From positions 75,832,637-75,896,636 of the forward strand of contig NC_054706.1 of NCBI RefSeq assembly GCF_016097555.1: a stretch of DNA of 64,000 bases. The letters run 5' to 3'. The first letter of the stretch is position 1. The number at the start of each line of letters is the position of its first letter. The DNA is from Gigantopelta aegis. Lineage: Eukaryota > Mollusca > Gastropoda > Neomphalida > Peltospiridae. The notes beneath the pieces are model-generated. The model did no database searches. It had not been told where the DNA came from and saw only the letters and a program-made list of their open reading frames with translations. Of the stretch, positions 35,901-44,579 are shown in pieces. Made by a program: the position numbers and the translations under genes.

Positions 35901-38900
35901 GGGGTGCGTGGGTTAGGTACCTTTATTCAGTCACTTCGATAGTGTATTACACATACAACAATTGATCTATATAAACATTTTGTAGATATTTTAAATCTGC
36001 CTTCATGCCAGGTTGTACTACTTAGGTCATGTTGTTCACAAATCAGAAGAAACGTTAACTGCTCATTAAATTAATAACGGCAGTAGATCTCATTGGCTAA
36101 AAATAAGACATTGTAGCTTTAAACAAGTATATTTAATCTTTTAACGCTGACACTTGTTCACAATGGTGGTTTCGATTTGAAATTAGCAAGTAGCAAGGCC
36201 ATTTATAAAATCGCTAACCATTGGATGGGCATAAATTTAAAAACTGAAATTCAACCAATCACAATGGTGGATGCTCTAATTGACAGGGATGACAATTTTC
36301 TATGGAACTATACATATTTTTTCAGTTTTGTTTTCAGTTCGGTTGTCATTGTCATCCCTGACAATTTCGAGTTTGTATCTATATAAAGTTGTCCTTGTTA
36401 AGATGGAGAAGAGAGCAAACAAAATAGTTTTACTTTATTAAAGTTACAATTTACTTACATTTTCTTTATTAGAATATGAATATCTTTATGACCAATATAT
36501 TTCTGTACAAAAAAACAACAAAACAAATTTCTAACAGCCAATTAAAATTTGAACTAATTCAGCCAAATGCCATTCCAAATGTATTTATTCATATAATGCT
36601 TTATATTTAAAACATGTTACGGTAAGATTGTGTTTTTGAAAACAGGAAGAAGCAAGACAAGCGTTTATTTTGTTGGGGGGAACAAATGGAAGTCTTGGTA
36701 GGGTTGAACACTTGGGATAGTCCGTTAAACTCAACGTTTCTGTTGTTTAACAAATGTTATTTCACTTTCAGGAGCTTCTGAATTTCTACAGGTTTCAAGT
36801 TCGAGAAACAAAACAAAAACGTAAGTTTAGACATTAGAAATCAGCAACTTAAGCTGTGTTGAGGTGTTCTCACAAATTGGTATTACCTAAGTACAACTTG
36901 TTCACGTTCATGTTCACTTGTAAGGAAGTAGGTTCTGATAAAAGTTTTAAGAGAATAAAACAAATCTTTTAAAAACAATTTGGCTACACCTCCATTTAAA
37001 TTTTATTAATTTAACAACTCCAATGTTTGAAATGTTTTGTATATTGTGATTGACATCATTTTTCCAATTGAAATGGTGCAAATATTATATGAAAAATAGT
37101 CTCCCACTATATTTGCAGTGATCAGTCATCTTATGTGGCACATTTATCGTGTGTGATTTATTTCATATTATAGAGTTCAGGGTAACATTTAAACTCCTTT
37201 TTTTCTACTAAATTCAAAAGATAACAGTTGTATGGTTAAGGGTTTTTTCTTCCAGATTCGAAAATATCTTCTCCAGAATATTTTGTATACTGTTTAAGTT
37301 GGAAGTTGGTTAAGCACACTCAGATGCAGTATTTGTTCACTTAATATGAGACGAATGGCTGTTTAGATTGCCTGGAAGTTACCTGTGCGTTCGGATGTGA
37401 ACTACATGTACATACTATCGCCATGAATGGCTAGTCATCTGCAAATTTTTAGTAATTTTAGCAGGTGAATTTTTATTTGATCTGTTAGGCATCAAATTCG
37501 TAACTGTAAACAGCAGCCTCGGTGGTGTCGTAGTTAAGCCATTGGACATCAGGCTGAAAGGTACAAGGTTCGCAGCCTGGTACCAGCTCCCATCCAGAGC
37601 GAGTTTTAATGACTCAATGGGTAGGTGTAAGACCACTACACCCTCTTCTCTCTCACTAACCACTAACAACTAACTCACTGTCCTGGACAGACAACCCAGA
37701 TAGCTGAGGTGTGTGCCCAGGACAGCGTACTTGAACCTTAATTGGATATTGTCACGAAAATAAGTTGAAATAAAAACTGTAAACGAACAAGTTTGAGAAT
37801 TGCAGAATTAATGTGACTGTTGGACAAATAATAATGTCGCTATATCCCAATTTTGTTATGTATGTTTCTTATTTATGGACAGAAATTAAAACATAAATAA
37901 AAACAACAACAAATTTCAATGTAATTTAGTTTTTACAACAATTAAGGTTGCACAATAACAGATAATTCCACATGCCTATGTTTGGCCTGTGGTGGCCAAG
38001 ACATTTTCGTTCTTTCTTATCAAACTTCAGTGTGTGTTTTTCTCATTTCTATCACAGAAATGATAACATTTTCTGTTTATATTCAGTGTAAAATATACAA
38101 ATTAAGTCATGTGTGTATTTTACTCTAAATTATAGTTGTTTCTAGCATTTTACACTATCAGAGATTTGTCTGAAGATGAAAAGAATTTGCATGGCACCAG
38201 ACACTCCAATTGAAAAGAATCAAGTATTAATTACCCTGTCTGCTAAGCTGGGCTGAGACTGTGAAAACCAGTGGCCTGTGATGTAACACTGGATGCTGCA
38301 CAGCATAAATTCCAGTCAGCATTGTTTTCTGGTAGTCTTGTTTTTGTTAAGTTGACTTTTAATTTGGTTACACTATACCGGTTTGTTTAGGTTAATTAAT
38401 TAAAGATTTTAAATTTTTGAACCAAAATCTGGTTTCTGAAATAGACAGATTCCAGTTTTATCAGGTTTTTAATACATGTACATGGTGTAAATAAGAGAAA
38501 ATTTGGGACCATGATTAATGAAATTTGGCCGGTTTTGACAAGATTTCGGAATTATCAGGGTCCAATTTAGACAGGTTTGTATGTACATGTATGTTCACAC
38601 AATGTAGTATTCACTTTGTTCTAATCACATGGCCTGTATAACACATTAGCTTGGCCTCTTCATATGTTTGATCAGGTAAGCAAGACCATTAGTAGAGAAT
38701 AAAAACATTATTAAGATGACATATAGAATATAATGTATCACCTACCTGTTGTTATGATCATTTAATGTGCAATAAACCCCCAGACAAATGCTGCTATATT
38801 GCAAATGACATTTTCCTGTATTATTAGTTAGAAAAATATATATTAAATCATTTGATGCAATAAAAGTATTTTATGTTCATAATATTACCCAGTACGATTT

Positions 38901-40741
38901 GTGCTTGAAAAGCCACACTCCAGCCCATTTACTCTGACAGTCAGTTACCTCAACCATCAGTTTGTCCTTCGCTCGTCATGGAGATGGAATATTTTTCATC
39001 AAATAAAAACATTAGTTTTTTTACTAAAAATGTTGCTAAGATGATATATTGTACATAGCGTATCACCTACCTTTTATTATGGTAATTTAATGTGTAAAGC
39101 AATCAGTATTCTCCCAGACAAATGTTGCCATATTGCAAATTAAGTTTTTCTGTATTTTAGTAACTCTAGATGTTTGGGTTTTGTAGACGTCTAGTGGATG
39201 AATTTAAAGGAACATTCCTAACCATGTAGTCACTGTAAAAGGTTTTCAGACAAGAAGCCTTTTTAATACTAATAATTATATATTTAATCACAAATAAAAT
39301 CAAATTAACAGAAACTGCTCAAAAAACCTTTACAGCCCACCTCCAGTCCTAGATTGAGTAAACTTGCCGTATAGTTGTTCTTATGGACGTTAAGCACAAT
39401 GCATGTGACATAATTGTTTTAATGTGTTTAAATTGAATTTTTAGAATGATTATTATTTTCTTTTTTGGTAACATGCATTGAGATGAATATCTTATGGATG
39501 CAACTATCAGTGACACCGAATAAGTTTATTGTAGGCAAGACATTTAATTTTGTGCCTGGACGTAGCCCAGTTGTAAAGCGCTCCCTTGATGCGAGGTCGA
39601 TTTGAGATCGATTCCCATTGTGAGCCCATTGGGATATTTCTCGTTCCAGCCAGTGCATCACAACTGGTGTATCAAAGGCCATGGTATGTGCTATCCTGTC
39701 TGTAGATGCATATAAAAGATCGCTTGCTATCAATGGAAAAATAACGGGTTTCATCTTTAAGACTATAATATGTCAAAATTACCAAATATTTGACATTCAA
39801 TAGCCTAATTTTGTGGTATTCTTGTTATTAATACTGTTTTATTCGTGGGTCAGTATACAGTAGAATCTTGTTGGGTTGAACTTGGAAGTGTCGAATACAC
39901 TGCAATGCTTGAACCAAAAAGTCCTGAGTTAGACTTACAAATTTTTACCAAATGTTGACCAAATGTTGACCAAATGTTGACCATATACTAGAGTATATGG
40001 ATCCAGATGTGTGGGATGTCCGGTGCAAAGCTTACCAGATAATATAATATTTTTTAGGCCTTAGTACATGTACTTGGGTACATAAAACGAAAATAGGACA
40101 ACGAAGTGTGCTTTGGACTAAAATATTTTTAAGTTACCTGTCATAGTGTCAGTGAAGAGTTTGTCCATATAATTATTACTTCGTGAAAGATAGTGCCACA
40201 GTACACATAGAACAAGTTTAGCTTTTTTAGACTTAATTGGATGCATTCCACAGTCATACATGTAATTACTTAATACGCAGTGAAGATGCCTGACTGAAAT
40301 TAGATAATGATGGCCGAGAATGTGTAAAGATTCCTTATTTCTGATACCTTGATGCTAACAGTACCAAATAAAGAAGAGTTATAGCCACTTAATGCAAATA
40401 TTTGGGCAATTTGGGATCTAAAGGGTGTTTAAAATAGGCCACTTAAACCATGGAAAATTGTTCAGGATAAAAACATGGCTGATTAATTCAGGTGGCTCTC
40501 TTTGGCAGGTTCAGGGTATATAGAATTCTGGATGTGTAGTATGGGGGCGTAGGTATGACCTCCCAATCACACCTCAAATTTCTGGCTACTCCAATAGTCC
40601 AGAAAGTTTCAGTGAAATGTTCAGGATAATATTGTATTTTTATTTTTATTTTCAGAAATTGTTACCCTTCGACAAAAGTTTGAAGAAGACAAGCAAAGAA
40701 TTGCTTTGATGAAAGCTTCACGAAAATTCCGTCCATATTGA
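19954..40741 (+). CDS. RRP7A: Ribosomal RNA-processing protein 7 homolog A (RRP7A), eight coding exons
   Basis: Coding exons are 19954-20002, 23106-23245, 23720-23845, 25325-25448, 28239-28336, 35162-35308, 36772-36820 and 40656-40741. They add to 819 nt, 272 aa plus stop (human about 280), with canonical GT-AG junctions and phases that fit throughout. The protein acts in the nucleolus in early 40S subunit assembly as part of the small-subunit processome. Seen in order: VPLKVKQDDQVAHHLF (18-33), an RRM-like domain with RNP2-like LFVVNVPPYCT (52-62) and RNP1-like GFKVAYVVF (106-114), VEIDSFM, the family block EGVPDEEGWMTV (188-199), a basic stretch NERKKKKE, then ELLNFYRFQVRE and KFEEDKQRIALMKASRKFRPY-end. 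The last block is the Rrp7 family hallmark. Introns are rich in minisatellites, and one array is part of the exon 6 splice site. Confidence 0.96.
20391..20580 (+). repeat. Dispersed element, short copy
   Basis: GAGTTCGACAAATCCACTAG, TGGTTTTTAAGTTCGGGCTA, CATGCATGCCTTGTTTAC and TGCGTGTTTTGATTAG recur in reverse orientation inside 30015-30412. Boundaries are approximate; transposon class unknown. Confidence 0.7.
21165..21422 (-). repeat. Dispersed repeat, right member of an inverted pair
   Basis: The reverse complement matches 18005-18272 (GTTATGTCAATACTTTTCTT, GAGTTGCTTCCCTCTATG, TTTGTTGCACTATTTAGG). It lies in RRP7A intron 1. Confidence 0.85.
21640..21835 (+). repeat. SINE family D copy
   Basis: Shares with 60590-60780 the words CAGTGC-GGC-GTCCCTC, GGAG-GAGC, GTGTGCGCTACAACAGCTTG and TTCTGAATGTG followed by CCCTATGAC. 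The family assignment rests only on this pair in the window. Confidence 0.7.
22611..22944 (+). mobile_element. Full-length SINE, family A
   Basis: Bounded by the 10 bp duplication ATTTCTTACA (22601-22610 and 22945-22954). The head GTAGCTCAGTGTTACAGCGC is tRNA-like, the body reads CTGTGGGATGGTGCATATA and AAAGATCCCTTGCTGCTAAT, and the tail is ATTTCCTTCCTTCCTTCT. It sits 160 bp before RRP7A exon 2. Confidence 0.95.
23106..23245 (+). CDS. RRP7A: RRP7A coding exon 2 (residues 17-63)
   Basis: Acceptor TTCCCTGTAG, donor GTTAGT. Holds HHLFLKQHRAKES and the RNP2-like strand TLFVVNVPPYCT. The open frame upstream of 23106 is intron. Confidence 0.95.
23246..23719 (+). other. RRP7A: RRP7A intron 2
   Basis: 474 nt GT-AG intron with no repeat array. 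A short SINE-like tail (GAGGTGTCAGTAAACATTC) is at about 23630-23650. Confidence 0.8.
23720..23845 (+). CDS. RRP7A: RRP7A coding exon 3 (residues 64-105)
   Basis: Acceptor TTTATTCAG, donor GTGAGT. Encodes DCLKNMFSKCGQVSRVYL, the helix and strand of the RRM-like fold, then a linker LSKYFSKTKEPQ. 126 nt, phase 0 at both ends. Confidence 0.95.
23897..23930. repeat. C-run and (CA)n microsatellite
   Basis: A C homopolymer of about 20 followed by (AC)n, in RRP7A intron 3. Open frames across it on both strands are artefacts. Confidence 0.9.
24550..25302 (+). repeat. RRP7A intron 3 minisatellite, 39-43 bp unit, 18 copies
   Basis: Each unit reads about ATAAACTTCACATTTACAG, TGCAACTAATCCAG, GTAACATATG. 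So each has an acceptor-like TTTACAG, a branch-like CTAAT and a donor-like CAG-GTAACA enclosing 14 nt. The words GCAACTAAT or GTAACTAAT occur 18 times. Units differ by presence of TATG and by CCAGG versus CAAGG. The array ends 22 nt before exon 4. Confidence 0.95.
25325..25448 (+). CDS. RRP7A: RRP7A coding exon 4 (residues 106-146)
   Basis: Acceptor TTTTCTTTTTCAG, donor GTAAGG. Encodes GFKVAYVVFKHPEAVSKA, the RNP1-like strand. It begins only about 22 nt after the end of the intron 3 minisatellite. Confidence 0.95.
25463..25718 (-). repeat. SINE-derived fragments, reverse
   Basis: The minus strand shows CCAATGATTAATAAATC and, further on, the words GGTATGTGATGT and AAAAGATCCC found in the SINE bodies. 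Rearranged and diverged, borders uncertain. Confidence 0.5.
25719..25963 (+). repeat. SINE family A, 5' truncated
   Basis: Starts in the body at GCTATTTCTCATTCCAGCCA and runs through GGTATGTACTACCCGGTC, AAAGATCCCTTGCTGCC and GTTGAGTGCATTGTTAAAT to CATTTCCTTCCT. It directly abuts the 83 bp satellite that follows. Confidence 0.9.
25964..27196 (+). repeat. RRP7A intron 4 satellite, 82-83 bp unit, about 15 copies
   Basis: Starting at CAGTTGAGTG (25964, 26047 and onward every 82-83 bp). Each unit contains CAGTTGAGTG or CAGTTGAGAG and then CACTCAACTG about 20 nt later, so most can form a 10 bp hairpin, followed by GTGCAGCGGGTCTCAG and TTTTAATCACCCTCTC. Subtypes (AGAGGGGCAGG versus AGTGGGGGTAGG) come in runs. 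Confidence 0.95.
27200..27300 (+). repeat. SINE body fragment
   Basis: Contains TTCCCATTGCAACCAGTG, CAACTGGTTCATCAAAAGCC and GTATGTGCTGTCTTATCTG, equivalent to the middle of the SINEs here. Diverged, no head or tail. Confidence 0.65.
27301..27787 (+). other. RRP7A: RRP7A intron 4, unique part
   Basis: No exon or array was recognised. Confidence 0.6.
27788..28058 (+). repeat. RRP7A intron 4 minisatellite, 39 bp unit x 7
   Basis: Unit is about GGCATGGTTATTTTGGG, TACAACATTTATTATTAATTT. 39 is a multiple of three, which explains open frames of 116 codons (plus) and 99 codons (minus) with 13-residue repeats. It lies in an intron 180 nt before exon 5, so it is taken as non-coding. Confidence 0.95.
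28239..28336 (+). CDS. RRP7A: RRP7A coding exon 5 (residues 147-179)
   Basis: Acceptor TAATTTCAG, donor GTACTG. Encodes WTQVYEMSVVDV, QVEIDSFMVQFD and TMEE. The exon completes a split Lys codon and ends in phase 0. Confidence 0.93.
28337..30971 (+). other. RRP7A: RRP7A intron 5, part before the array
   Basis: GT-AG intron start. Contains a C-run (28586-28598) and the dispersed element at about 29285-30412. No exon was recognised. Confidence 0.75.
29285..30412 (-). mobile_element. Dispersed element, longer copy, class unknown
   Basis: Its right end (reverse complement TCAGAGTTCGACAAATCC, GCTAGCCC, GGTTTTTAAGTTCGGGCTAG) and an inner part (ACATGCGTGTTTTGATT reversed) match 20391-20580. Its left end begins with GAAAACCACTAGCCCACC, giving a partly inverted terminal similarity (CACTAGCCC near both ends). 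Internal frames carry no recognised domain. Confidence 0.55.
30972..35161 (+). repeat. RRP7A intron 5 minisatellite, 41-44 bp unit, roughly 95-100 copies
   Basis: The unit is GCTGACTGATTGAGTTTAAA, TTG(TTG)TTTAG, GACAAGAACACTA. It holds a branch-like CTGAC, a T-rich tract and an AG about 23-26 nt later, followed by GACAAG. The genuine acceptor of exon 6 (35161/35162) is the last, slightly changed unit: GCTGACTGATTGGCTTTTAA, TTGTGTTTAG, GACAAAC. Variant units (GGGACAAGACCACTAG) recur at 31423, 32062, 32661, 33426, 34780 and 34988, so multi-unit blocks of about 600 bp were duplicated too. Confidence 0.97.
35162..35308 (+). CDS. RRP7A: RRP7A coding exon 6 (residues 180-228)
   Basis: Acceptor TTAATTGTGTTTAG, donor GTAACT. 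Encodes DKQKAKETEGVPDEEGW and a basic segment. Its first bases GACAA and the preceding GCTGACTGATTGG belong to the same sequence as the intron 5 repeat unit, so the array ends exactly at this exon. Confidence 0.95.
35336..35566 (+). repeat. SINE family B, partial
   Basis: Body words TGCGCCACAACGGTCAAATG, GTATGTGCTTTCCGTTCTGT, AAAGATCACTTGCTGC and tail GCCAAATGTTAGACATCC, CAATGTGCTCTAGTGGTGTC, AAACAAACTTTAACTTT. The head is lost. It starts 28 nt after exon 6 and so lies at the start of intron 6. Confidence 0.85.
35567..36771 (+). other. RRP7A: RRP7A intron 6, remainder
   Basis: No array, no recognised exon. A T/G-run lies at 35890-35906. Confidence 0.65.
36772..36820 (+). CDS. RRP7A: RRP7A coding exon 7 (residues 229-244)
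   Basis: A 49 nt exon, acceptor TTCACTTTCAG, donor GTAAGTTT. Encodes ELLNFYRFQVRETKQK, matching ELLNFYAWQHRESK of human RRP7A. Confidence 0.95.
37505..37770 (+). repeat. SINE family C copy
   Basis: The head GCCTCGGTGGTGTCGTAGTT and GGTTCGCAGCC (B-box-like) are tRNA-like. The body shares TACCAGCTCCCATCCAGAGC, GGTGTAAGACCACTACACC and GACAACCCAGATAGCTGAGG with the 6.9 kb copy, and the tail is CTTAATTGGATATTGTCACG. Confidence 0.85.
38698..39165 (+). repeat. Diverged direct duplication, about 304 bp apart
   Basis: 38698-38825 and 39002-39165 share AATAAAAACATTA, AAGATGA-ATAT, GTATCACCTACCT, CCAGACAAATG and ATATTGCAAAT with many differences and an insertion in the second copy. Confidence 0.7.
39555..39805 (+). 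mobile_element. SINE with target-site duplication, 3' shortened
   Basis: Flanked by TAATTTTGTG at 39545-39554 and 39806-39815. Head CCTGGACGTAGCCCAGTTGT, B-box-like GAGATCGATTCCC, body CAGCCAGTGCATCACAACTG and AAAAGATCGCTTGCT. It ends at GACATTCAATAGCC, before the usual family B tail. Confidence 0.9.
40656..40741 (+). CDS. RRP7A: RRP7A coding exon 8 (residues 245-272, stop)
   Basis: Acceptor TTTTTATTTTCAG. Encodes IVTLRQKFEEDKQRI and then SRKFRPY, followed by TGA at 40739-40741. The C-terminal end is almost invariant in the family. Confidence 0.97.
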
Positions 40742-40751
40742 TTGTTTCGAT

Positions 40752-40757
40752 AATAAA
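40752..40757 (+). terminator. RRP7A: RRP7A poly(A) signal
   Basis: AATAAA lies 10 nt after the stop codon, followed by a T/G-rich stretch (TTTTACATTGTCATTTGTC). This predicts a 3' UTR of only about 30 nt. Confidence 0.7.
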
Positions 40758-40894
40758 CAATTTTACATTGTCATTTGTCTTGTTTTCCTGTGGTTCATAA
40801 AACAAAGTCTATTGTGTATCCATTGAAAATGTTTTATGATTGGCATATAGCTGCAATACAGATGAATAACTGATCAAAAGGATTTCTGAAAGCT
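40758..40894. other. RRP7A downstream flank
   Basis: Short spacer between the RRP7A poly(A) signal and the 24 bp array. Nothing recognised. Confidence 0.6.
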
Positions 40895-42232
40895 CACTGG
40901 TGGAATAGTGAGAGAGCTCATTAGCAAAATAGTGGTAGAGTTCACTGGTGGAATAGTGATAGAGTTCACTGGTGGAATAGTGGTAGAGTTCACTGGTGGA
41001 ATAGTGGTAGAGTTCGCTGGAGGAATAGTGATAGAGTTCACTGGTGGAATAGTGATAGAGCTCACTGGTAGAATAGTGGTAGATCTCCCTGATGGAATAG
41101 TGATAGAGTTCGCTGGTGGAATAGTGGTAGATCTCACTGGAGGAATAGTGGTAGAGTTCACTGGTGGAATAGTGATAGAGTTCACTGGTGAAATAGTGAT
41201 AGATCTCACTGGAGAAATAGTGATAGATCTCACTGGAGAAATAGTGGTAGAGTTCACTGGTGGAATAGTGATAGAGTTCACTGGTGGAATAGTGATAGAG
41301 TTCGCTGGTGGAATAGTCATAGAGTTCGCTGGTGAAATAGTGATAGAGTTCGCTGGTGAAATAGTGATAGAGTTCGCTGGTGGAATACTGGTAGATCTCA
41401 CTGGAGGAATAGTGGTAGAGTTCACTGGTGGAATAGTGATAAGAGTTCACTGGTGGAATAGTGGTAGAGTTCACTGGTGGAATAGTGGTAGATTTAATGA
41501 TGGAATAGTGATCGAGCTCACTGGTGGAATAGTGGTAGAGTTCATTGATGGAATAGTGGTAGAGCTCGCTGATGAAATGGTGGTAGAGTTCGCTGATGGA
41601 ATAGTGGTAGAGCTCACTGATGGAATAATGGTAGAGTTCGCTGATGGAATAGTGGTAGATCTCACTGATGAAATAGTGGTAGAGCTCACTGATGGAATAG
41701 TGGTAGAGCTCGCTGATGGAATAGTGGTAGAGTTCGCTGATGGAATAGTGGTAGAGTTCGCTGATGGAATAGTGGTAGATCTCACTGATGGAATAGTGGT
41801 AGAGCTCACTGATGGAATAGTGGTAGAGCTCGCTGATGGAATAGTGGTAGAGTTCGCTGATGGAATAGTGGTAGAGCTCGGTGGTTGAATACTGGTAGAG
41901 CTCACTGATGGAATAGTGTTAGAGCTCACTGGTGGAATAGTGGTAGAGCTCGCTGATGGAATAGTGGTAGAGCTCGGTGGTTGAATACTGGTGGAGCTAG
42001 TTGATGGAATAGTGGTAGAGTTCACTGATGGAATAGTGGTAGCTCTCACTGATGGAATAGTGGTAGAGCTCGCTGCTGGAATAGTGGTGTTCACTGGTGG
42101 AATAGTGGTAGAGTTCACTGGCGGAATAGTGGTAGATCTCACTGGCGGAATAGTGGTACAGTTCACTGGCGGAATAGTGGTAGAGTTCACTGATGGAATA
42201 GTGGTATATCTCACTGATGGAATAGTGCAATA
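40895..42232. repeat. Minisatellite, 24 bp unit, about 55 copies
   Basis: Unit is about GGTGGAATAGTGGTAGAG, TTCACT, with alternating forms (GATGGAATAG, GCTCGC, ATCTCA). Because 24 is a multiple of three and the unit lacks stops in several frames, open frames of up to 326 codons arise on the plus strand (octapeptide about GGIVVEFT) and 221 and 247 codons on the minus strand (YHYSTSEL, or PPVNSTTI). A GGTGG-rich left half and a GATGG-rich right half mark two expansions. Starts about 140 bp after the RRP7A poly(A) signal. Confidence 0.95.
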
Positions 42233-42235
42233 TAA

Positions 42236-42927
42236 TTAAAATTAGCTCCACTATTACATGTGGATCTAACAGCATCCTGTTGGAGCTCATGTCCAGTTGA
42301 CCTTTCATTCGACCAATCAAAACCTTACTTGCAAAATCATGCCAGTGATTTGAAAAGAATTTGAAACATTCGGGATTATGCCGAGGGTATACGAAATGAT
42401 TCGGATGAATTACGAAGCATGCTGGAAACTAATTGCAGTATAAAATTTTATATAAAATTCGTTTCAAGAAGAAATCTACCCCCATTGGCGTAAATTCAAA
42501 ATTATCCCAAGAAATTTCTGCCCCGGATTGGGCCCCTGGCTTCCAGAGGTCGAACCCGGGGTGGACATGCTCGAAACCTTAGTGGTATAGGAGCATGTTA
42601 AAAATATAACGATAACGATCAAGACGAAAAAAAAACCGTGATGGTATAGCCATAAAATCTGTTTATACTAGTATACAATCCAAAGTTTATTACTGCACTT
42701 TTCTCCCTGTTTTTTTAATGTTGAAATAGACCAACAAGTTCGCCTATTGCATAAAAAGTCTCGCCCGATATTTTTAGAATTTGTATATTCCCGAATAACG
42801 CTATAAAAGGTGAAGTGTATTATTGGTCGATATTTAAATTGTTATTTATAGATGAAATGTCACCTGGACATGGCAGTCCATGCAATGCTGTTAATCTACT
42901 GGCTTGACCCAGTAGAGCTAATTTTAA
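42236..42927. mobile_element. MITE-like element, family 2, copy 1
   Basis: Begins TTAAAATTAGCTCCACTATT and ends GAGCTAATTTTAA, so the termini are inverted with TTAA at both ends. The inside shares CGCCCGATATTTTTAGAATT, AAAAGG-GAAGTGT and ATGAAATGTCACCTGGACAT with 48937-49510. Its right arm is decayed. It begins right where the 24 bp array ends. Confidence 0.8.
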
Positions 42928-43401
42928 TCAGATTGGGAATAGTGGTAGAAGGTCTTGGCATGGTGAATATTTGATAGAAAGTTGTGAGAACGGTAGGGAG
43001 TATCAATCCATCAAATCATTTATTTATATATGAATCATATAAACATGGCATGGTATACATTGGACAACATACATAATTAGAATATAAAATGGTAAGATCA
43101 GACACATAGTAATAATAATGATGACAATGATTATATACCAAGCCTTGAAATAAAACATTTTAGTGTACCTGACACAATGTCCTGCACCAATCAATTTGTG
43201 CCTGACATGAAAGAAATTGTACCCGTCACAAAACATTGTAAATAAAAATGAAATAAATTAAGTTTTGTGTTGTTTAATAATTGATACATTTAATTACTAA
43301 ATAACCAATGCAGCAATTACGGCAATAGTCACCAAATGATGACATTTATTATTGTTACATACTTACTAGTCTATGATGCATTAATATATGTCCTCTGGTA
43401 A
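42928..43401. other. Intergenic, nothing recognised
   Basis: AT-rich; no supported gene. Confidence 0.5.
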
Positions 43402-43591
43402 AGCTGTATCCTAACCAGCCGCGAGCTACATGAGCGATTATTTTAGAAATCATGGATTTCAATTGCCGTATCCTAACCGCACGCGTGCGACGCGACATAT
43501 AAATCTGTCGCGTCGCGCGCGTAGTTAGGATGCGGCAATGGAAGTCAATGATTTCTAAAATAATCGCTCGCGGCCGGTTAGGATAGGGCTT
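43402..43591. mobile_element. Foldback/MITE hairpin of about 190 bp
   Basis: The arms are TATCCTAACCAGCCGCGAGC, GAGCGATTATTTTAGAAATC and ATTGCCGTATCCTAACC, mirrored by TTAGGATGCGGCAAT, GATTTCTAAAATAATCGCTC and GCGGCCGGTTAGGATA. The tip is CGCGTGCGACGCGACA-TATAAAT-CTGTCGCGTCGCGCGCG. The near-perfect arms point to recent insertion. The outer word TATCCTAACC is repeated inside each arm. Confidence 0.9.
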
Positions 43592-43679
43592 AAGAAACCC
43601 ATGAAACTGTTGTCACTATCACTTTGTGTTGAACTTTCAGATTCATGATGATCTGACTCAGACTCATCCATTTTTTTCA

Positions 43680-43930
43680 ATGTCATCAGTGTCTTGTTTG
43701 TGGTAATATTCTATATTTTTGGTTGCCGAGTGATCTTTAGCATTTGACACACGCAGATTTGTGGACTCTTTGATCCATGCGTCCGAAAAATCGTGATTAT
43801 ACTGCATTTCTTTTTAAAATGTGTTGCAGAGCGAGCACGTCATAAGTGTAACCTCGCCTTTGGTGTTTTCTTCAAACTGTAGCCACAAAGAGGCATTTGT
43901 TTTAACTAAATACTCCTTTTACCATTTTAG
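43680..43930 (-). pseudogene. Degraded zinc-finger/transposase-like fragment
   Basis: The minus strand reads, with stops, LWLQFEENTKGEVTLMTCSL, C-x2-C, then DFSDAWIKESTNLRVSNAKD, HSATKN. A C-x2-C pair followed by W-x-x-x-S-T-N-L-R and H-x-x-S-x-x-H-like spacing resembles the N-terminal zinc finger of hAT-derived ZNF862-like proteins. Two TAA codons interrupt it and no downstream domain is seen. The family call is from memory of the motif and is tentative. Confidence 0.4.
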
Positions 43931-44579
43931 TTCAGTGCTAGGTTTTAAGATACTACTCTACAGGATATTCGTTTGGGAATTTTTGGGGGACGATTTAATC
44001 GGCGGCTACCCGCCGCGGATACCCGCCGCGGATACTGGGAACAGGGACAGTTGATTTGTTATTATCTGTACCTGTCTGTTCTTTTACAGCAAAGACTGAA
44101 GTTATTTTGTTCAACATCCTTAATTGTTAACCATGAGGCAATTTGAATTGCAAACTTTAAACGAAAACGCCACAGGAAGTATACGCTAAGTACGAAAGGT
44201 CAATTACTAATATGCGTGACATCACTTTTCACAATGTAAGTTCCCGCAAAATCGAGACTATAAAAAATCCTACTAAACAGGTACGCGGACTGTAGATGAA
44301 CTTCGTGTTGGACTGTCAAGTGCCCCGCGAACCAGTTCGAATTCCACTGGTACACATTTGTATTTTTTCATTCGTAATCAATTTTTGTTTTTATCGGTGC
44401 ATTAAGTGTATTAGACTCCAAAACAGCCGGCTTTTACTACAACGCGAGCTTCGGACATGGTGACCGGCGCAATCAACATTGTTACTGACAAGTTACAAAT
44501 TTGTACCGGACAATGGCCGTGACCGGCCGCTTATTTCAAGGCTTGATATACGTGTAATAGTTATATGACATGTACACGT
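43931..44579. other. Intergenic, nothing firm
   Basis: A direct repeat of TACCCGCCGCGGA is at 44006-44031. Words around 44170-44290 are GC-richer than surroundings. No gene recognised. Confidence 0.45.

Larger units (their letters stand above)
36821..40655 (+). other. RRP7A: RRP7A intron 7
   Basis: 3.8 kb GT-AG intron with two SINEs and a diverged duplication. Three short copies of ACCAAATGTTG stand at 39957-39980. No coding exon was recognised inside. Confidence 0.75.

Noticed and set aside
40908..42214. Long open frames (326, 221, 183 and 247 codons) on both strands
   Set aside because: They are produced by a 24 bp repeat lacking stops in several frames. Open frames on both strands at once, no start context and no domain make a protein unlikely.
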